A stretch of DNA of 64,000 bases, from the NCBI GenBank assembly GCA_947492905.1, contig CANLOL010000001.1:1156578-1220577 (forward strand), written 5' to 3'. This DNA comes from an uncultured Sphingorhabdus sp. Its GTDB lineage: Bacteria; Pseudomonadota; Alphaproteobacteria; Sphingomonadales; Sphingomonadaceae. Each line of letters starts with the position of its first letter. Within the stretch, counting starts at the first letter, position 1. Shown piece after piece: positions 54,630 through 64,000 of the stretch. The position numbers were made by a program, and so were the translations under genes. The notes beneath the pieces are model-generated. The model was given only the letters and a program-made list of their open reading frames with translations. It was not told the DNA's origin and made no database searches.

Positions 54630-55032
54630 ACTACTGTAACCTTCGCGAATCTACTGTCTGACGCTATTATGTAGAGCTGCCTAATTAGACCAAAACACGA
54701 GCCGAATCACTCTACATAAATTTGATGTGCCAGCTTGGGACGACTGGTGCAACCATAATTAATTTACAATGATTTAACCAACGAAAAACCTTGGTTTAAT
54801 GTAAAAATTTCTATTCTAAAGCCACAAAAGCAATCGGTGTATGGTTAATGATAAAGGGCTATTTTATGAAAAATCTGGTTCAAATGATGCTCAATAACAT
54901 ATTATATAACAGGTTAAATTGCAGAATCCTTGAATAGATCACTAGCCTTTAGAGCGGCGATAGGTTACCGTTGAAAAAAATAAAAAGTGAAATTTCAGGG
55001 TGCGATATAAAGCATCTCATTAGGATTGTGTC
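54630..55032. other. Intergenic region, no gene identified
   Basis: A 403-nt AT-rich gap between divergent genes. I see an imperfect inverted repeat (ATTTAACCAA at 54772-54781 with TTGGTTTAAT at 54791-54800, one mismatch) and two ORFs of under 25 codons with weak SDs that I do not believe. It probably holds the promoters of the SleB-like and DUF2891 genes. Confidence 0.5.
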
Positions 55033-56277
55033 ATGCCAAAATATAAACATATAATATTGTCTCTACCGTTATTATTGCTGGTTTCTGCCTGCGGCAATGA
55101 AGGTGATGTTGAACAAGGCGGCACAATTGCGGAAAAAACCCCAGGGCAATTTGCCCCCGTAGCGGATGAAATTCCAACTGATGAGATTGCTAGCACCGAA
55201 GCCAAATTTGCAAGATTAGCATTGGATTGTGTGGCACGCCAATATCCAAACAAAATTTCGCATGTGCTATCTAGCGGTGAAGATGTGAAATCACCGCAGC
55301 AATTATATCCTATTTTCTATGGTTGTTTTGATTGGCATAGCTCAGTGCATGGGCATTGGCTATTGGTGCGCCTATGGGGACGAAATGATGTTCCTGAATT
55401 AGATGCGGATATAGAAGCCTTATTGGATAATAGTTTTACGCCAGAAAAAGTAGCGATTGAACGCCAATATTTTCTTGGCAATGACCGCGATAGTTTTGAG
55501 AGACCATATGGCGTTGCTTGGTATCTACAATTGATGACCGAATTGCGTGACATAAGCAAAGGCAGCGGTGCAAAAGCGCAAAAAGCCCAAAAGCTTATAG
55601 AGACTATGGCGCCATTAGAATTTGTTATCATTGAGAAATTGAAAAAATGGTTGCCGAAATTGGCATATCCTGTGCGCATTGGCACGCACAACCAAACGGC
55701 CTTTGCTTTTGGATTGATTTTGGATTGGGAACGCGCTGGCGGTGATGCGGGTCTAGGGCGTCTTGTGCGCGACAAAAGCCTCGAATTTCATCGTAACGAT
55801 GTAGATTGCCCCTTAAGCTATGAACCATCGGGCGAAGATTTCCTCTCGCCCTGTTTGATGGAAGCGGATTTGATGCGCAGAATATTATCGAAAGATGAGT
55901 TTTCGGCGTGGCTGACTAAATTTTTGCCTAACATCCCCGAAGATGGCAGCGGTGATTGGCTGAAAGTCGGCATTGTGAATGACCCAAGCGATGGCAAGCT
56001 GGTGCATCTGGATGGTGTCAATCTATCGCGCGCTTGGGCGCTTGATGGCATAGCGAGCGCATTAGCAGAGGATGATGTGCGCAGGCCTGCATTAGATGCA
56101 GCGAAAAAAGCCCATGCTATGTCTGGTTTGGAATCTGTATCGGCTGAACATTATTCTGGCAGTCATTGGCTGGCTAGTTTCGCGACATATTATATAACGA
56201 AGCGCGGTATTAAGATTGAACCGAAAACAGAAGAGGCGACAGCCTCGGATAGTGATAAAAAAGAGACTGAAGAGTAA
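55033..56277 (+). CDS. DUF2891 family lipoprotein
   Basis: A 414-residue protein with a signal peptide ending at lipobox VSAC (Cys about 20). The rest matches DUF2891: YGCFDWHSSVHGHWLLVRL (about 96-114), RPYGVAWYLQL, RIGTHNQTAFAFGLILDW, ALSYEPSGEDFLSPCLMEADLM in form, HLDGVNLSRAWALDGIA, and the SVSAEHYSGSHWLASFATYY end. The repeated His/Trp/Glu motifs and helical pattern suggest an (alpha/alpha) toroid with a sugar- or glycan-like site, but the activity is unknown. The tail is acidic and low-complexity. Confidence 0.87.
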   Translation: MPKYKHIILSLPLLLLVSACGNEGDVEQGGTIAEKTPGQFAPVADEIPTDEIASTEAKFARLALDCVARQYPNKISHVLSSGEDVKSPQQLYPIFYGCFDWHSSVHGHWLLVRLWGRNDVPELDADIEALLDNSFTPEKVAIERQYFLGNDRDSFERPYGVAWYLQLMTELRDISKGSGAKAQKAQKLIETMAPLEFVIIEKLKKWLPKLAYPVRIGTHNQTAFAFGLILDWERAGGDAGLGRLVRDKSLEFHRNDVDCPLSYEPSGEDFLSPCLMEADLMRRILSKDEFSAWLTKFLPNIPEDGSGDWLKVGIVNDPSDGKLVHLDGVNLSRAWALDGIASALAEDDVRRPALDAAKKAHAMSGLESVSAEHYSGSHWLASFATYYITKRGIKIEPKTEEATASDSDKKETEE

Positions 56278-56455
56278 ATTATAATATTTGCGATTAGTGA
56301 AATCGATTTATATCACTTGAAAACACCGCTTATTCTCTGATATTTCTATGAGAGATAATCTTTATATGATGTCGTTTGAAACTAATAATATCTAGGCGAT
56401 TGTCAAAATAGTCTATAGCGGTGACATGAATATTTAAGTTGAACGGAGAATTAAA

Positions 56456-57826
56456 ATGGCGAATTGGACGCCGCAAAGCTGGCGCGATCATAATGGTATT
56501 CAAATGCCAACCTATCGTGATGTTGCTGCATTAAATGCGACAGAGGAAAAGCTTGGCGCTTATCCACCGCTTGTGTTTGCTGGTGAGGCCAGAAGCTTAA
56601 AAGCTGATTTGGCCGAAGTTGCAGCGGGCAAAGCCTTTTTGCTGCAAGGTGGAGATTGTGCTGAGAGTTTCGCCGAATTTCATCCGAACAATATTCGTGA
56701 TACATTTCGCGTCATATTGCAAATGGCCGTTGTGCTGACCTATGCTTCGAAACAACCCACTGTTAAATTGGGGCGTATGGCAGGGCAGTTTGCGAAACCG
56801 CGCAGCAGCGATGTTGAAAATATTGGCGGCGTTGAATTACCAAGCTATCGCGGCGATATAATCAATGATATTGCCTTTGATAAAGATGCGAGAGAGCCCG
56901 ATCCTGAGCGTATGGTCAAGGCCTATAGCCAAGCGGCCGCTACGCTTAATTTATTGCGCGCCTTTAGCCAAGGTGGTTATGCCAATCTAAAGCAAGTTCA
57001 CGGTTGGACATTAGAATTTATGGGCCGCAGCCCTTGGGCTAAGAAATTTTCTGATATGGCCGATAAAATTGGCGAAGCTCTAGAATTTATGGAAGCATGC
57101 GGCATTAATCCTGATACTGTGCCGCAATTAAAAGCGACCCAATTTTACACCAGCCATGAGGCGTTATTATTGCCCTATGAACAGGCCTTAACGCGTCAAG
57201 ATTCCATCACGGGGAAATGGTATGACACATCTGCACATTTCCTCTGGATTGGCGATAGAACACGTTTTGATGGCAGCGCCCATGTAGAATTTCTGCGCGG
57301 TATCGATAATCCCATCGGGATGAAATGTGGCCCATCATTGGAACCAGATGCTTTGCTGCGTATGCTCGATACATTGAATCCAAACCGTGAAGCTGGGCGC
57401 ATGACGCTGATTACGCGCTATGGCCATGATAAGATTGAGGCTGGATTGCCCAAATTGGTGCGCGCCGTGATGCGTGAGGGGCATCCTGTGACTTGGTCAT
57501 GCGATCCTATGCATGGAAATGTTATCAAATCGGACAGCGGATATAAAACCCGTCCGTTTGAACGTATATTGGCCGAAGTAAGAGGATTTTTTGCAGTGCA
57601 CCGTGCAGAAGGGAGCATCGCTGGCGGTATCCATTGTGAAATGACGGGCCAAAATGTGACCGAATGTACAGGCGGCGCCGTAGCCGTTACAGATGAGAGC
57701 CTAGCAGATCGTTATCACACCCATTGTGATCCGCGCTTAAATGCTGCGCAATCGATTGAATTGGCGTTTCTATTGGCAGAAATGCTCAATCGCGAAATTT
57801 CTGAACGCAATAAATTGGCGGCTTAA
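56456..57826 (+). CDS. Class II 3-deoxy-7-phosphoheptulonate synthase (DAHP synthase)
   Basis: First step of the shikimate pathway: PEP plus erythrose-4-phosphate to DAHP. It is 456 residues of the plant-like class II type: [36 protein letters not shown] (metal Cys), the [11 protein letters not shown] segment (about 109-119), [19 protein letters not shown] and WSCDPMHGN, and the late [18 protein letters not shown]. Complete. A small membrane protein gene starts 5 nt after its stop. Confidence 0.95.
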   Translation: MANWTPQSWRDHNGIQMPTYRDVAALNATEEKLGAYPPLVFAGEARSLKADLAEVAAGKAFLLQGGDCAESFAEFHPNNIRDTFRVILQMAVVLTYASKQPTVKLGRMAGQFAKPRSSDVENIGGVELPSYRGDIINDIAFDKDAREPDPERMVKAYSQAAATLNLLRAFSQGGYANLKQVHGWTLEFMGRSPWAKKFSDMADKIGEALEFMEACGINPDTVPQLKATQFYTSHEALLLPYEQALTRQDSITGKWYDTSAHFLWIGDRTRFDGSAHVEFLRGIDNPIGMKCGPSLEPDALLRMLDTLNPNREAGRMTLITRYGHDKIEAGLPKLVRAVMREGHPVTWSCDPMHGNVIKSDSGYKTRPFERILAEVRGFFAVHRAEGSIAGGIHCEMTGQNVTECTGGAVAVTDESLADRYHTHCDPRLNAAQSIELAFLLAEMLNREISERNKLAA

Positions 57827-57831
57827 TTGAT

Positions 57832-58026
57832 ATGGATCAACCCACTGGTAAGCCGCCATTATATCACTATGTAACGGCCAATCGAACCGTTCAACGCGGT
57901 GTGACATTTGGTTCTACATTGGCGATTGCGGTCAGCTATGTGACGAATGAGTCAATTTTTTGGGCGATTGTTCACGGTCTTTTTTCTTGGTTTTATATCA
58001 TTTACTTCATACTTACTCGGTCTTAA
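57832..58026 (+). CDS. Small membrane protein downstream of DAHP synthase
   Basis: A 64-residue protein. A hydrophilic start (MDQPTGKPPLYHYVTANRT) is followed by two hydrophobic segments (TFGSTLAIAVSYVTN; FWAIVHGLFSWFYIIYFIL). It starts 5 nt after the DAHP synthase stop, so it is likely translated with it. I recall similar short proteins near alphaproteobacterial genes but no assigned function. Confidence 0.65.
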   Translation: MDQPTGKPPLYHYVTANRTVQRGVTFGSTLAIAVSYVTNESIFWAIVHGLFSWFYIIYFILTRS

Positions 58027-58066
58027 ATCTAGACAAATAATGTATTTATATATTAAGCATTAGCTT

Positions 58067-58090
58067 ATTTGTAACATTTTTGTTACAAAT
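58067..58090. promoter_or_regulatory. Perfect 10-bp inverted repeat upstream of a lipoprotein gene
   Basis: ATTTGTAACA (58067-58076), TTTT, TGTTACAAAT (58081-58090). No T-run follows. Its core TAACATTTTTGTT (58072-58084) ends 43 nt before the next ATG, and the same 13-mer ends 42 nt before the start of the lipoprotein gene at 27113. Confidence 0.55.
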
Positions 58091-58127
58091 GGAGTAATAA
58101 TAGAATTTAACGAGGGTAGGGGGTAAT

Positions 58128-58628
58128 ATGAAAGTTATAAAGCGCGCAATTGCTTTTGCGTCTCTATCTCTTGTGGCAGCTTGCAATCATCCGTTAGAAA
58201 CCAATTTGTCAGCGCCCACTGTTTTGCAAGAACAAACATTTCAATTGGCCAATACGGTTGATAATAGGAGCAATGCCTATGTTTTGGCCCAACAAAATAT
58301 CAGAGATAATTTGATAAAGAGAGGGTATCGTCAGACCGATGATGGCCGCTTATATGTCACGATTACGCTTTCTGAGCGCGATGCGACAAGCTCTGTCAGT
58401 ATTCAAAAAAATGATGGTGAAGAGACTATCTCTGAATCTACGGATGATGTGTTTTTGAAATTTTGCGATGATAATGTTATTAAATTATCGCTAAAAATGC
58501 ATAATATCAGCGATGGTAGCCTTCATTATGAAGGGACGGCTGAGCAGAGAAGGTGCGACATTGATGAGGAAAATAGCATGCGCTATTTAACCAGCGTTGC
58601 CTTATCAAATCTATTGCCAATTAATTAG
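58128..58628 (+). CDS. Lipoprotein, DUF4136-like
   Basis: A 166-residue protein with signal peptide and lipobox VAAC (Cys about 19). The mature part has ANTVDNRSNAYVLAQQNIRDNLIKRGYRQTDDGRLYVTITL, similar in layout to DUF4136 lipoproteins, and two Cys (KFCDDN, RRCDIDEE). Function unknown. SD AGGGGG precedes the ATG. Its stop overlaps the stop of the convergent CHASE2 kinase by four bases. Confidence 0.75.
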   Translation: MKVIKRAIAFASLSLVAACNHPLETNLSAPTVLQEQTFQLANTVDNRSNAYVLAQQNIRDNLIKRGYRQTDDGRLYVTITLSERDATSSVSIQKNDGEETISESTDDVFLKFCDDNVIKLSLKMHNISDGSLHYEGTAEQRRCDIDEENSMRYLTSVALSNLLPIN

Positions 58629-60988
58629 CTTTCGCCTTCTATCGACTCAGGTATCAATATGCTGAAGATGGCACCGCCATCGCGTTTATTGTCTGCTGAA
58701 ATACTGCCATGATGCCGTTCAATCACTGCCGAGACAAAGGATAGTCCAAGGCCAGTGCCTTGCGCACGCCCTTCATTGCCGCGATTTGTGGTGAATTTTT
58801 CAAATAAAATCGGCAACATATCGCTATCGATACCATTCCCTTGATCTTCTAAGGTAATACTCACCATAGTGGTTTTCCCAAACTCCATATTCTTAATTTT
58901 AACGGCGATATTAGAATTATCGGGGCTAAATTTAATAGCATTGTCCAGCAAATTCATAAAAGCGCGAGACAGGCTATCAGCTTCGCCAATGATGAAGGAT
59001 CCCTCGCTAATATTGCTAAGATCAATCTTGATGCCCCGCTCATTTGCAAGCGGCCAGAGCGAGTCAATCACCTCCTCGACCAGACTATCAATTAATAATT
59101 CTTCGCCATCAAATGGGGTTTCGCCCATGCGGGCAATTTCAACAAAATCTTGCGCCAATTGCAATGTGCGTTTTGAATTATTGGCAATGCTTTGTTTGGC
59201 ATGTTCGTCAATTTTACCATCCAATAGAGCCAAAATCGCGGATTGCGGGGCGCGCATGTCGTGCGATAGGAGTTGCAACATTTCTTCGCGCTGGGAATCC
59301 GCGCGTGCTAATGCTGTGATATCGGCCAAATAATGAATATAGCCTCTATATTCGCCTTCATTGCTCAACAGTGGTACGCGGCGCATAACGAAATTACGTC
59401 CGCGCGGAGAGGTGAAACGGACATAGCTGCTGCTATAATTATCAACCATGCGAACAATTTCTTCTTGGTCGATAATGACGTCGGCGCTCTCAATATCGCT
59501 TGCCTCTATATATTGCCAGACCGAGGGTCTATCTTCTTTGCGCACCATTGTTTCAATAGCATTGGATAGATCGCCACCAACCAAATTACTGTCGATGCGT
59601 TGGTTTAAAATATCATTCGATAATATGACTTCATTATCCATATTAATAACGAACATGGGATCGGGTAAACCAGATAGAGTGTCCGTTACAAAGCGGCGTA
59701 GATCACGTATATTGTCAATCGCTTGATCGAGCGTATCACGTTGTTTCCCGACTAAATCGATTGATTTTTTCTGAATTAAACCCAGTGGCGAGCTGTCTTC
59801 CTCGCTCTCTAATTCTCTTAATTTTCTTCCCATATAATAGCTCATGGCCTGTAATCTGCGCCAACCCCACAAAGGATAAGCCAAAAATAATGCTGCCAAA
59901 GCAGGGCCGGGGGGGAACCAAAATCCAAAATATAATAATGTCGCGCTCAATATTAATAGGCCTAAAAATATGACTCCAGAAGCCATTAAAATTTGGCGCG
60001 GTTGCCAGCGCAGAAAACCGATCAATAATATCCAAATAGGAAGCAGGGATATTAATATGCTCTGCCATAATGAGAGCGGTGTGATGAAATCATCTCTCTC
60101 TAATGCACCCAGCATATTTGCGATGATTTCAACGCCCGGAATTAAGCTGCCATTGCTCGATGGGGTCGGGTAATTATCGCCTAATCCGGCTGCTGTTGCT
60201 CCGATAATGACATCTTTACCGCGCACGGAATCGGCGAGCATTGTACCATTGGCTGCCTCGCTATAGGAAATAGTGGATATGCTGCCGCTTTCACTAAATG
60301 GGATGAGGACAGGTGCTTCGCAAAAGGGTTTTTTAACCGCTTTTTCCATAGCAGGAGAGGCTTTGCCGTGGCGGTTTTGATAGATGCGCTCCATCAAATG
60401 CGGCCACATAGGTGTTTCTTCTGATGCTTGAAAGCATATGTTGTTTTTGCGCAAAATACCGTCACTATCAAAGGTCAGATTAACATGTCCCAAGTTCTTC
60501 TGCCCCATTTTCGGGTCTAAAAATGGAGATGCAGGTAGGATAGTGTCAAATGCTCTGCCATCATTGCCAGGCGTAACAAAATGGAGCGGCAGAAATATTG
60601 CCGGGCCATTGGATGGTGTTTCTTCTGGATTGAGAGGGGCGCCATATAGAGCCTCAGACAGGGCTTTATCGCCTTCTGGTTCGCCTGTCTCGCTGAGGAT
60701 AATATCGAGTGATATTGAGCGCGGTTCTAATTTTTTGATATTATTGATAACTTGCGCATGCTGATCGCGCGCCCAAGGCCATTTGCCAAATTCTTTGAGG
60801 CTTGCATCATCAATAGCGACTATCAATATATCGTCATCAGCAGGTGGCCGAGCAGTTTCGCTAAGGCCATCATAGAGCAGATTATCGAATGATGCGGTTA
60901 TATCCCATTGTAAGAATGTGATAACTACGGCATTGGCAAGGAATGCAATAATAAACCATTCGATAATAAGACGCAGGCGAAATGTCAT
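58625..60988 (-). CDS. CHASE2-domain sensor histidine kinase
   Basis: A 787-residue membrane kinase. Helix 1 (about 8-28) is followed by a periplasmic CHASE2 domain (ILIVAIDDASLKEFGKWPWARDQHAQVI ... GKDVIIGATAAGLGD, about 50-290), three more helices (about 305-375), a coiled coil, a PAS-type domain (LSGLPDPMFVINMDNEVILSN), HisKA with phospho-His in LLSHDMRAPQS and HATPase (AFMNLLDNAIKFSPDN, GTGLGLSFV). The order matches sphingomonad CHASE2 kinases located with a FecR-LysM protein and an OmpR-type regulator, as here. Its signal is unknown. Confidence 0.93.
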   Translation of the reverse strand: MTFRLRLIIEWFIIAFLANAVVITFLQWDITASFDNLLYDGLSETARPPADDDILIVAIDDASLKEFGKWPWARDQHAQVINNIKKLEPRSISLDIILSETGEPEGDKALSEALYGAPLNPEETPSNGPAIFLPLHFVTPGNDGRAFDTILPASPFLDPKMGQKNLGHVNLTFDSDGILRKNNICFQASEETPMWPHLMERIYQNRHGKASPAMEKAVKKPFCEAPVLIPFSESGSISTISYSEAANGTMLADSVRGKDVIIGATAAGLGDNYPTPSSNGSLIPGVEIIANMLGALERDDFITPLSLWQSILISLLPIWILLIGFLRWQPRQILMASGVIFLGLLILSATLLYFGFWFPPGPALAALFLAYPLWGWRRLQAMSYYMGRKLRELESEEDSSPLGLIQKKSIDLVGKQRDTLDQAIDNIRDLRRFVTDTLSGLPDPMFVINMDNEVILSNDILNQRIDSNLVGGDLSNAIETMVRKEDRPSVWQYIEASDIESADVIIDQEEIVRMVDNYSSSYVRFTSPRGRNFVMRRVPLLSNEGEYRGYIHYLADITALARADSQREEMLQLLSHDMRAPQSAILALLDGKIDEHAKQSIANNSKRTLQLAQDFVEIARMGETPFDGEELLIDSLVEEVIDSLWPLANERGIKIDLSNISEGSFIIGEADSLSRAFMNLLDNAIKFSPDNSNIAVKIKNMEFGKTTMVSITLEDQGNGIDSDMLPILFEKFTTNRGNEGRAQGTGLGLSFVSAVIERHHGSISADNKRDGGAIFSILIPESIEGES

Positions 60989-61027
60989 ATATTATCTATT
61001 AATGCGCGCAGGTAAATGCGCAAGACA

Positions 61028-62425
61028 TCACTCTGATCCAACCTTTAATGTTTGATAGTCTGTCCAGTTAGTATGGACTTCGCCTTCGTCAAAAATTGTT
61101 GTTCCCAAACGCCAAACATAATCGCCAGCGCCAATATCGGATAATAAAATATTATTTGCTGTTAATCCGCTTTCATCAACGATTGCAATATTGCTGTCGG
61201 GCTTATTGCTGCCACTGCTGGAGAATAGTTGGAAGTGATAATTTCTATTGCTTTGGCCATTAGCAGACCATTTGAATGAAAAACCATCATCATTCTTTGC
61301 GCCTTGCGCGGTCACGCTATTTTGCAAACGTTTAAAAGAATAGGTATTATAAAGTCCTTCTATTCCATTCTCAGAAAGTGCAGAGACCCTAACAGAATAG
61401 CGGCCATTATTAATGGATGGCAATGTGACATTGGTATCTTGCGTGATTTTATCTTCAATCTGTTCTAAGAAGCTCTGATCATTGGCAAGAGAAATACGAT
61501 ATTTTTTGGCGCCAGCAACAGGCGTGATTTGGAAACTAAGTAGATCATTTTTTTGAACGCTAGTGCCATTGGCAACCTCTGGAGCAGGTAATAATTTCTC
61601 TTTAATCTCGCCGCCTGTTTTTGTAACGGCTAAGCCATTGCCAGCAGGAAGAGGAATTTGGCCATTGGTAATGGTGTTCGAAACGGCAAGACTGCCTTCG
61701 ACCACTTCGGCAATGGCATTTTCGGTATCACCATCTACGCGCATTTGAAATTCGGTGCCTCTAACGGCTGAAATTGCTTTTGGCGTGCGTATTCTGAAAC
61801 GATCATTGCTGCCGCGCAACGGAGATACTTTTGTGCGGCTGCCGCCTCTCATAATATCGAAATCATAATCAATGGCACGTTCAATAACATAGCGGCGCAT
61901 ACGTTTTAGGGTTACATTGCTATTGGAAGGCAAAGAGATTTGCGAGCCGTCTTCTAATGCTAATGACATGAATGAAGAGCGGCCAGTGTTAATGATAGCC
62001 CCTTCATTTATAACATCCCCTACTTTATAACGCTTGCCCTGTTCACCAACATTGTCGGCGATTAATATGTCACCGCGAAGTGATAATATTTCCGCGCGGC
62101 TTCGTTCAAAACGCAAATATTGGCGCGGCAAATATAATGTAGAACCAATTTGCAAATGTTTATTATTGCTGATGCCATTATATTTTTGAATAAGGCGATA
62201 GGAAATTTCGGGACGAATATATTTATTCTTAATCTCTAGCAATGTGTCGCCAGATTGAATGATATAGGGAATAGCATTTTTCTTAAGATGCGTATTGGCC
62301 TGAGCAGGCTGCATCATTGCCAATATTAGCATAGATAAAATGATAAACAGCGCGGGTCTATAACTGGTAAATACCGTTTTTGCTGTCTGTGCCGATTTTA
62401 TGTGCTCGATATTATACATGTTCAT
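61028..62425 (-). CDS. LysM and FecR-domain periplasmic protein
   Basis: A 465-residue exported protein. The signal sequence is long and lies at about 25-43 (LFIILSMLILAMMQPAQA). A LysM domain (YIIQSGDTLLEIKNKYI ... LQIGSTLYLP, about 54-98) binds glycan strands; a FecR domain (about 118-250: VGDVINEGAIINTGRSSFMSLALEDGSQISL, ISAVRGTEFQMRV) follows, then Fn3-like repeats. No TonB receptor or ECF sigma gene is adjacent, so this FecR domain is probably structural or sensory. It lies between the regulator gene (144 nt) and the kinase gene (39 nt). Confidence 0.9.
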   Translation of the reverse strand: MNMYNIEHIKSAQTAKTVFTSYRPALFIILSMLILAMMQPAQANTHLKKNAIPYIIQSGDTLLEIKNKYIRPEISYRLIQKYNGISNNKHLQIGSTLYLPRQYLRFERSRAEILSLRGDILIADNVGEQGKRYKVGDVINEGAIINTGRSSFMSLALEDGSQISLPSNSNVTLKRMRRYVIERAIDYDFDIMRGGSRTKVSPLRGSNDRFRIRTPKAISAVRGTEFQMRVDGDTENAIAEVVEGSLAVSNTITNGQIPLPAGNGLAVTKTGGEIKEKLLPAPEVANGTSVQKNDLLSFQITPVAGAKKYRISLANDQSFLEQIEDKITQDTNVTLPSINNGRYSVRVSALSENGIEGLYNTYSFKRLQNSVTAQGAKNDDGFSFKWSANGQSNRNYHFQLFSSSGSNKPDSNIAIVDESGLTANNILLSDIGAGDYVWRLGTTIFDEGEVHTNWTDYQTLKVGSE

Positions 62426-62569
62426 CCCCTAAACAATTGCGAACTACATACATCAAAAATCGCAATAACGCACGTTAATATAATGTGCCAATATGAACAG
62501 GCTATGAGGTACAAGTAAATATTTGTAATTTCTTACGGTTCAACACTAGTTAAGACCTAATCAAAGACC

Positions 62570-63256
62570 TTAGTTGAGAGTTTCTAAGCGATACCCATAG
62601 CCAAATACAGTGAAGATACGGAAACCATTTTCAGGTTTCAAATTCAGTTTTGATCGAACGCGTGAAATATGCATATCCAAAGTACGCGTGGTTAGAGCCG
62701 CATTGGTGCGCCAAATCGTCTCCATGATATAATCACGCGACATTGTGCGATCGCGATTGCGGAACAATAGATCAATTAATTCAAATTCTTTGGCGGTCAG
62801 CGTGACTTCTTTATCGTCATACATGACTTTATGTTCAATTCTATCCAGCGTATATTTACCGTAAACAGCCTTTGTTTCAAATGAACCGCTATTGGCGGAA
62901 CGGCGCAGCATTGCAGATATACGAGCCGAAATAACATTACGATCTTCTGGTTTCGTAATATAATCATCGGCGCCCGCATTAAGAGCAGCGGTGATATCAT
63001 TTTTGGCCGTGCGGCTGGTCATCATAATGACAGGAGGCGCTTCTTTAATGGCTTCTTGCATCCAATTTAGAACGGCTAACCCATCTTTTTTGGGCATGTT
63101 CCAATCCAATATTACCAAATCAAATGTATCGCGCATCAATCCTTGCGATAGACGTTCTCCATCTGGAAAAGTAACCACAATATGCTCCATTTCTTCTAAT
63201 ATAGAAGTCATGAAATCCAATACATCCTGATGATCATCGGCTAGTGCTACACGCAT
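62570..63256 (-). CDS. OmpR/PhoB-family response regulator
   Basis: A 228-residue regulator: receiver domain (MRVALADDHQDVLDFM, phospho-Asp in LVILDWNMPKKDG at about 53, Thr/Lys in MMTSRTAKNDI) and a winged-helix DNA-binding domain (about 130-226, ending GFRIFTVFGYGYRLE). It is presumably the partner of the CHASE2 kinase. Upstream (63257-63475) is an AT-rich region without a gene that holds its promoter. Confidence 0.94.
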   Translation of the reverse strand: MRVALADDHQDVLDFMTSILEEMEHIVVTFPDGERLSQGLMRDTFDLVILDWNMPKKDGLAVLNWMQEAIKEAPPVIMMTSRTAKNDITAALNAGADDYITKPEDRNVISARISAMLRRSANSGSFETKAVYGKYTLDRIEHKVMYDDKEVTLTAKEFELIDLLFRNRDRTMSRDYIMETIWRTNAALTTRTLDMHISRVRSKLNLKPENGFRIFTVFGYGYRLETLN

Positions 63257-63475
63257 TAATAATTCCCACTATTATTATTTCTGATTATGGACAATTACAT
63301 AAATTTTACACATCGAACAATTGTAAAGAAGCTCCAGTTACAAACCTTTACATTTGAACTTAGGTTCATAGTGAACATGATTGTTGTGAATAACTATATT
63401 ATAGGCGCTTAATAGGAGCAGCATATATCTGCTAAAGGCCTGAAATTGATACAAAAATTTGTATCAAATATTAAA

Positions 63476-63550
63476 TGGCTGGGGTGGCAGGATTCGAACC
63501 TGCGCATGCCGATACCAAAAACCGGTGCCTTACCGCTTGGCTACACCCCA
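63476..63550 (-). tRNA. tRNA-Gln (TTG)
   Basis: Minus-strand cloverleaf: acceptor TGGGGTG/CACCCCA, anticodon stem CCGGT/ATCGG with loop TTTTGGT (anticodon TTG), T arm with GGTTCGAATCC, discriminator G, encoded CCA at 63478-63476. Reads CAA/CAG. Confidence 0.97.
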
Positions 63551-63662
63551 GCAGTCGACTTTACGTCAACGAGAGCGGCTATTATCGAACTTATAGGAAT
63601 AGAGCAATACCCAGTATCGCTTTTTTTGGAATTTTCTCAAAAACTTCAATATTTAGCTATGT

Positions 63663-64000
63663 TTATGCGTCCAATTTTACAGCCCAGCCATAGGGGTCTG
63701 GCCCTGCGCACCTTTGAATATTGGTGATTTGGTCGCGCAATTCAGCGGTTAAGTCGCCAGGCCCGCCATTTCCGATAGTGAAATTACCCTCGCGCGAACA
63801 TATTTGTCCAACGGATGTGACGACGGCCGCCGTTCCGCAAGCAAACACCTCTTTTAAGGCGCCATCATTAGCATCGCTGCGCCATTGATCGATGGAATAG
63901 GGCGCTTCTTTTACATCATAGCCTTTGTCGCGGAGCAATGTGATAATCGAATTACGGGTGATTCCGGGTAAAATTGTTCCTGATAAAGGCGGCGTGATGA
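63663..64000 (-). CDS. ilvE: Branched-chain amino acid aminotransferase (5' part outside window)
   Basis: PLP aminotransferase for Leu, Ile and Val. Only the last 112 residues are visible; the frame is open to the window edge. It has TPPLSGTILPGITRNSIITLL, the EVFACGTAAVVTSVG segment with the cofactor-phosphate contacts, and the usual end ITNIQRCAGPDPYGWAVKLDA. The TTG at 63938 is internal, not a start. Confidence 0.93.
   Translation of the reverse strand, partial: ITPPLSGTILPGITRNSIITLLRDKGYDVKEAPYSIDQWRSDANDGALKEVFACGTAAVVTSVGQICSREGNFTIGNGGPGDLTAELRDQITNIQRCAGPDPYGWAVKLDA

Noticed and set aside
54841-54940. Two short ORFs (18 and 23 codons) in the gap before the DUF2891 gene
   Set aside because: Weak SDs, AT-rich random-looking products, no membrane-peptide or cysteine pattern.

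Overview
The window looks like a chromosomal segment of an alphaproteobacterium, most likely a Sphingomonadales member with unusually AT-rich DNA for that order. This is inferred from protein families (TrcR/DUF1013, DUF2093, DUF1192, DUF1289, class II DAHP synthase, the petABC order, a VPAP-type C-terminal sorting tail), not from a database search. Nearly all of it is housekeeping DNA. I saw no transposase, integrase, prophage gene or CRISPR array. TTG start codons preceded by good Shine-Dalgarno (SD) sequences recur.

Layout. 1-1.6 kb: end of a serine/glycine repeat surface protein. 1.7-8.3 kb: serS-surE, then on the minus strand xseA-DUF2093-M23 peptidase-HAD phosphatase, with purD starting head-to-head on xseA. 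8.4-16.6 kb: an envelope region with two paralogous von Willebrand-type proteins, two OmpA-like proteins, a 31-residue membrane peptide, a membrane-anchored histone H1-like protein and an HlyC/CorC transporter. 16.6-26.9 kb: ubiH-like monooxygenase, ftsK, lolA, xthA, ribA and an L,D-transpeptidase joined by a triplicated junction, MFS transporter, LMW phosphatase, Bax-inhibitor-1 protein. 27.1-33.9 kb: a lipoprotein, bioFDA, a tandem pair of structured minus-strand RNAs with C-rich loops, and clpA.

34-46.8 kb: DUF1192, quinone oxidoreductase, trcR, a metallo-beta-lactamase-fold hydrolase, fadD, an old-yellow-enzyme oxidoreductase, lipB, a membrane protein, hemF, trmL and the cytochrome bc1 operon petABC. 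46.9-50.3 kb: tRNA-Gly and a two-gene operon of a fused 2-oxoacid dehydrogenase E1 with a malonyltransferase-like protein. 50.4-54.6 kb: DUF1289, a fliA-type sigma gene behind a clear sigma-54 promoter, a sigma-54 activator, and a SleB-type wall hydrolase. 55-63.3 kb: DUF2891 lipoprotein, class II DAHP synthase, small membrane and lipoproteins, and a signalling set of OmpR-type regulator, LysM-FecR protein and CHASE2 histidine kinase. 63.5-64 kb: tRNA-Gln and the end of ilvE.

The strongest candidate for something undescribed is the pair of about 210-nt RNAs between clpA and bioF. Each has a promoter-like element, three stem-loops, two of them with CCUCC-type anti-SD loops, and a terminator. 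Differences between the copies fall almost only in loops and linkers. Two mRNAs in this same window carry G-rich ribosome binding sites exactly complementary to those loops. The second is the ribA/L,D-transpeptidase junction, where a 33-bp unit holding stop plus start codon has been triplicated, giving a chain of two 10-residue mini-ORFs.
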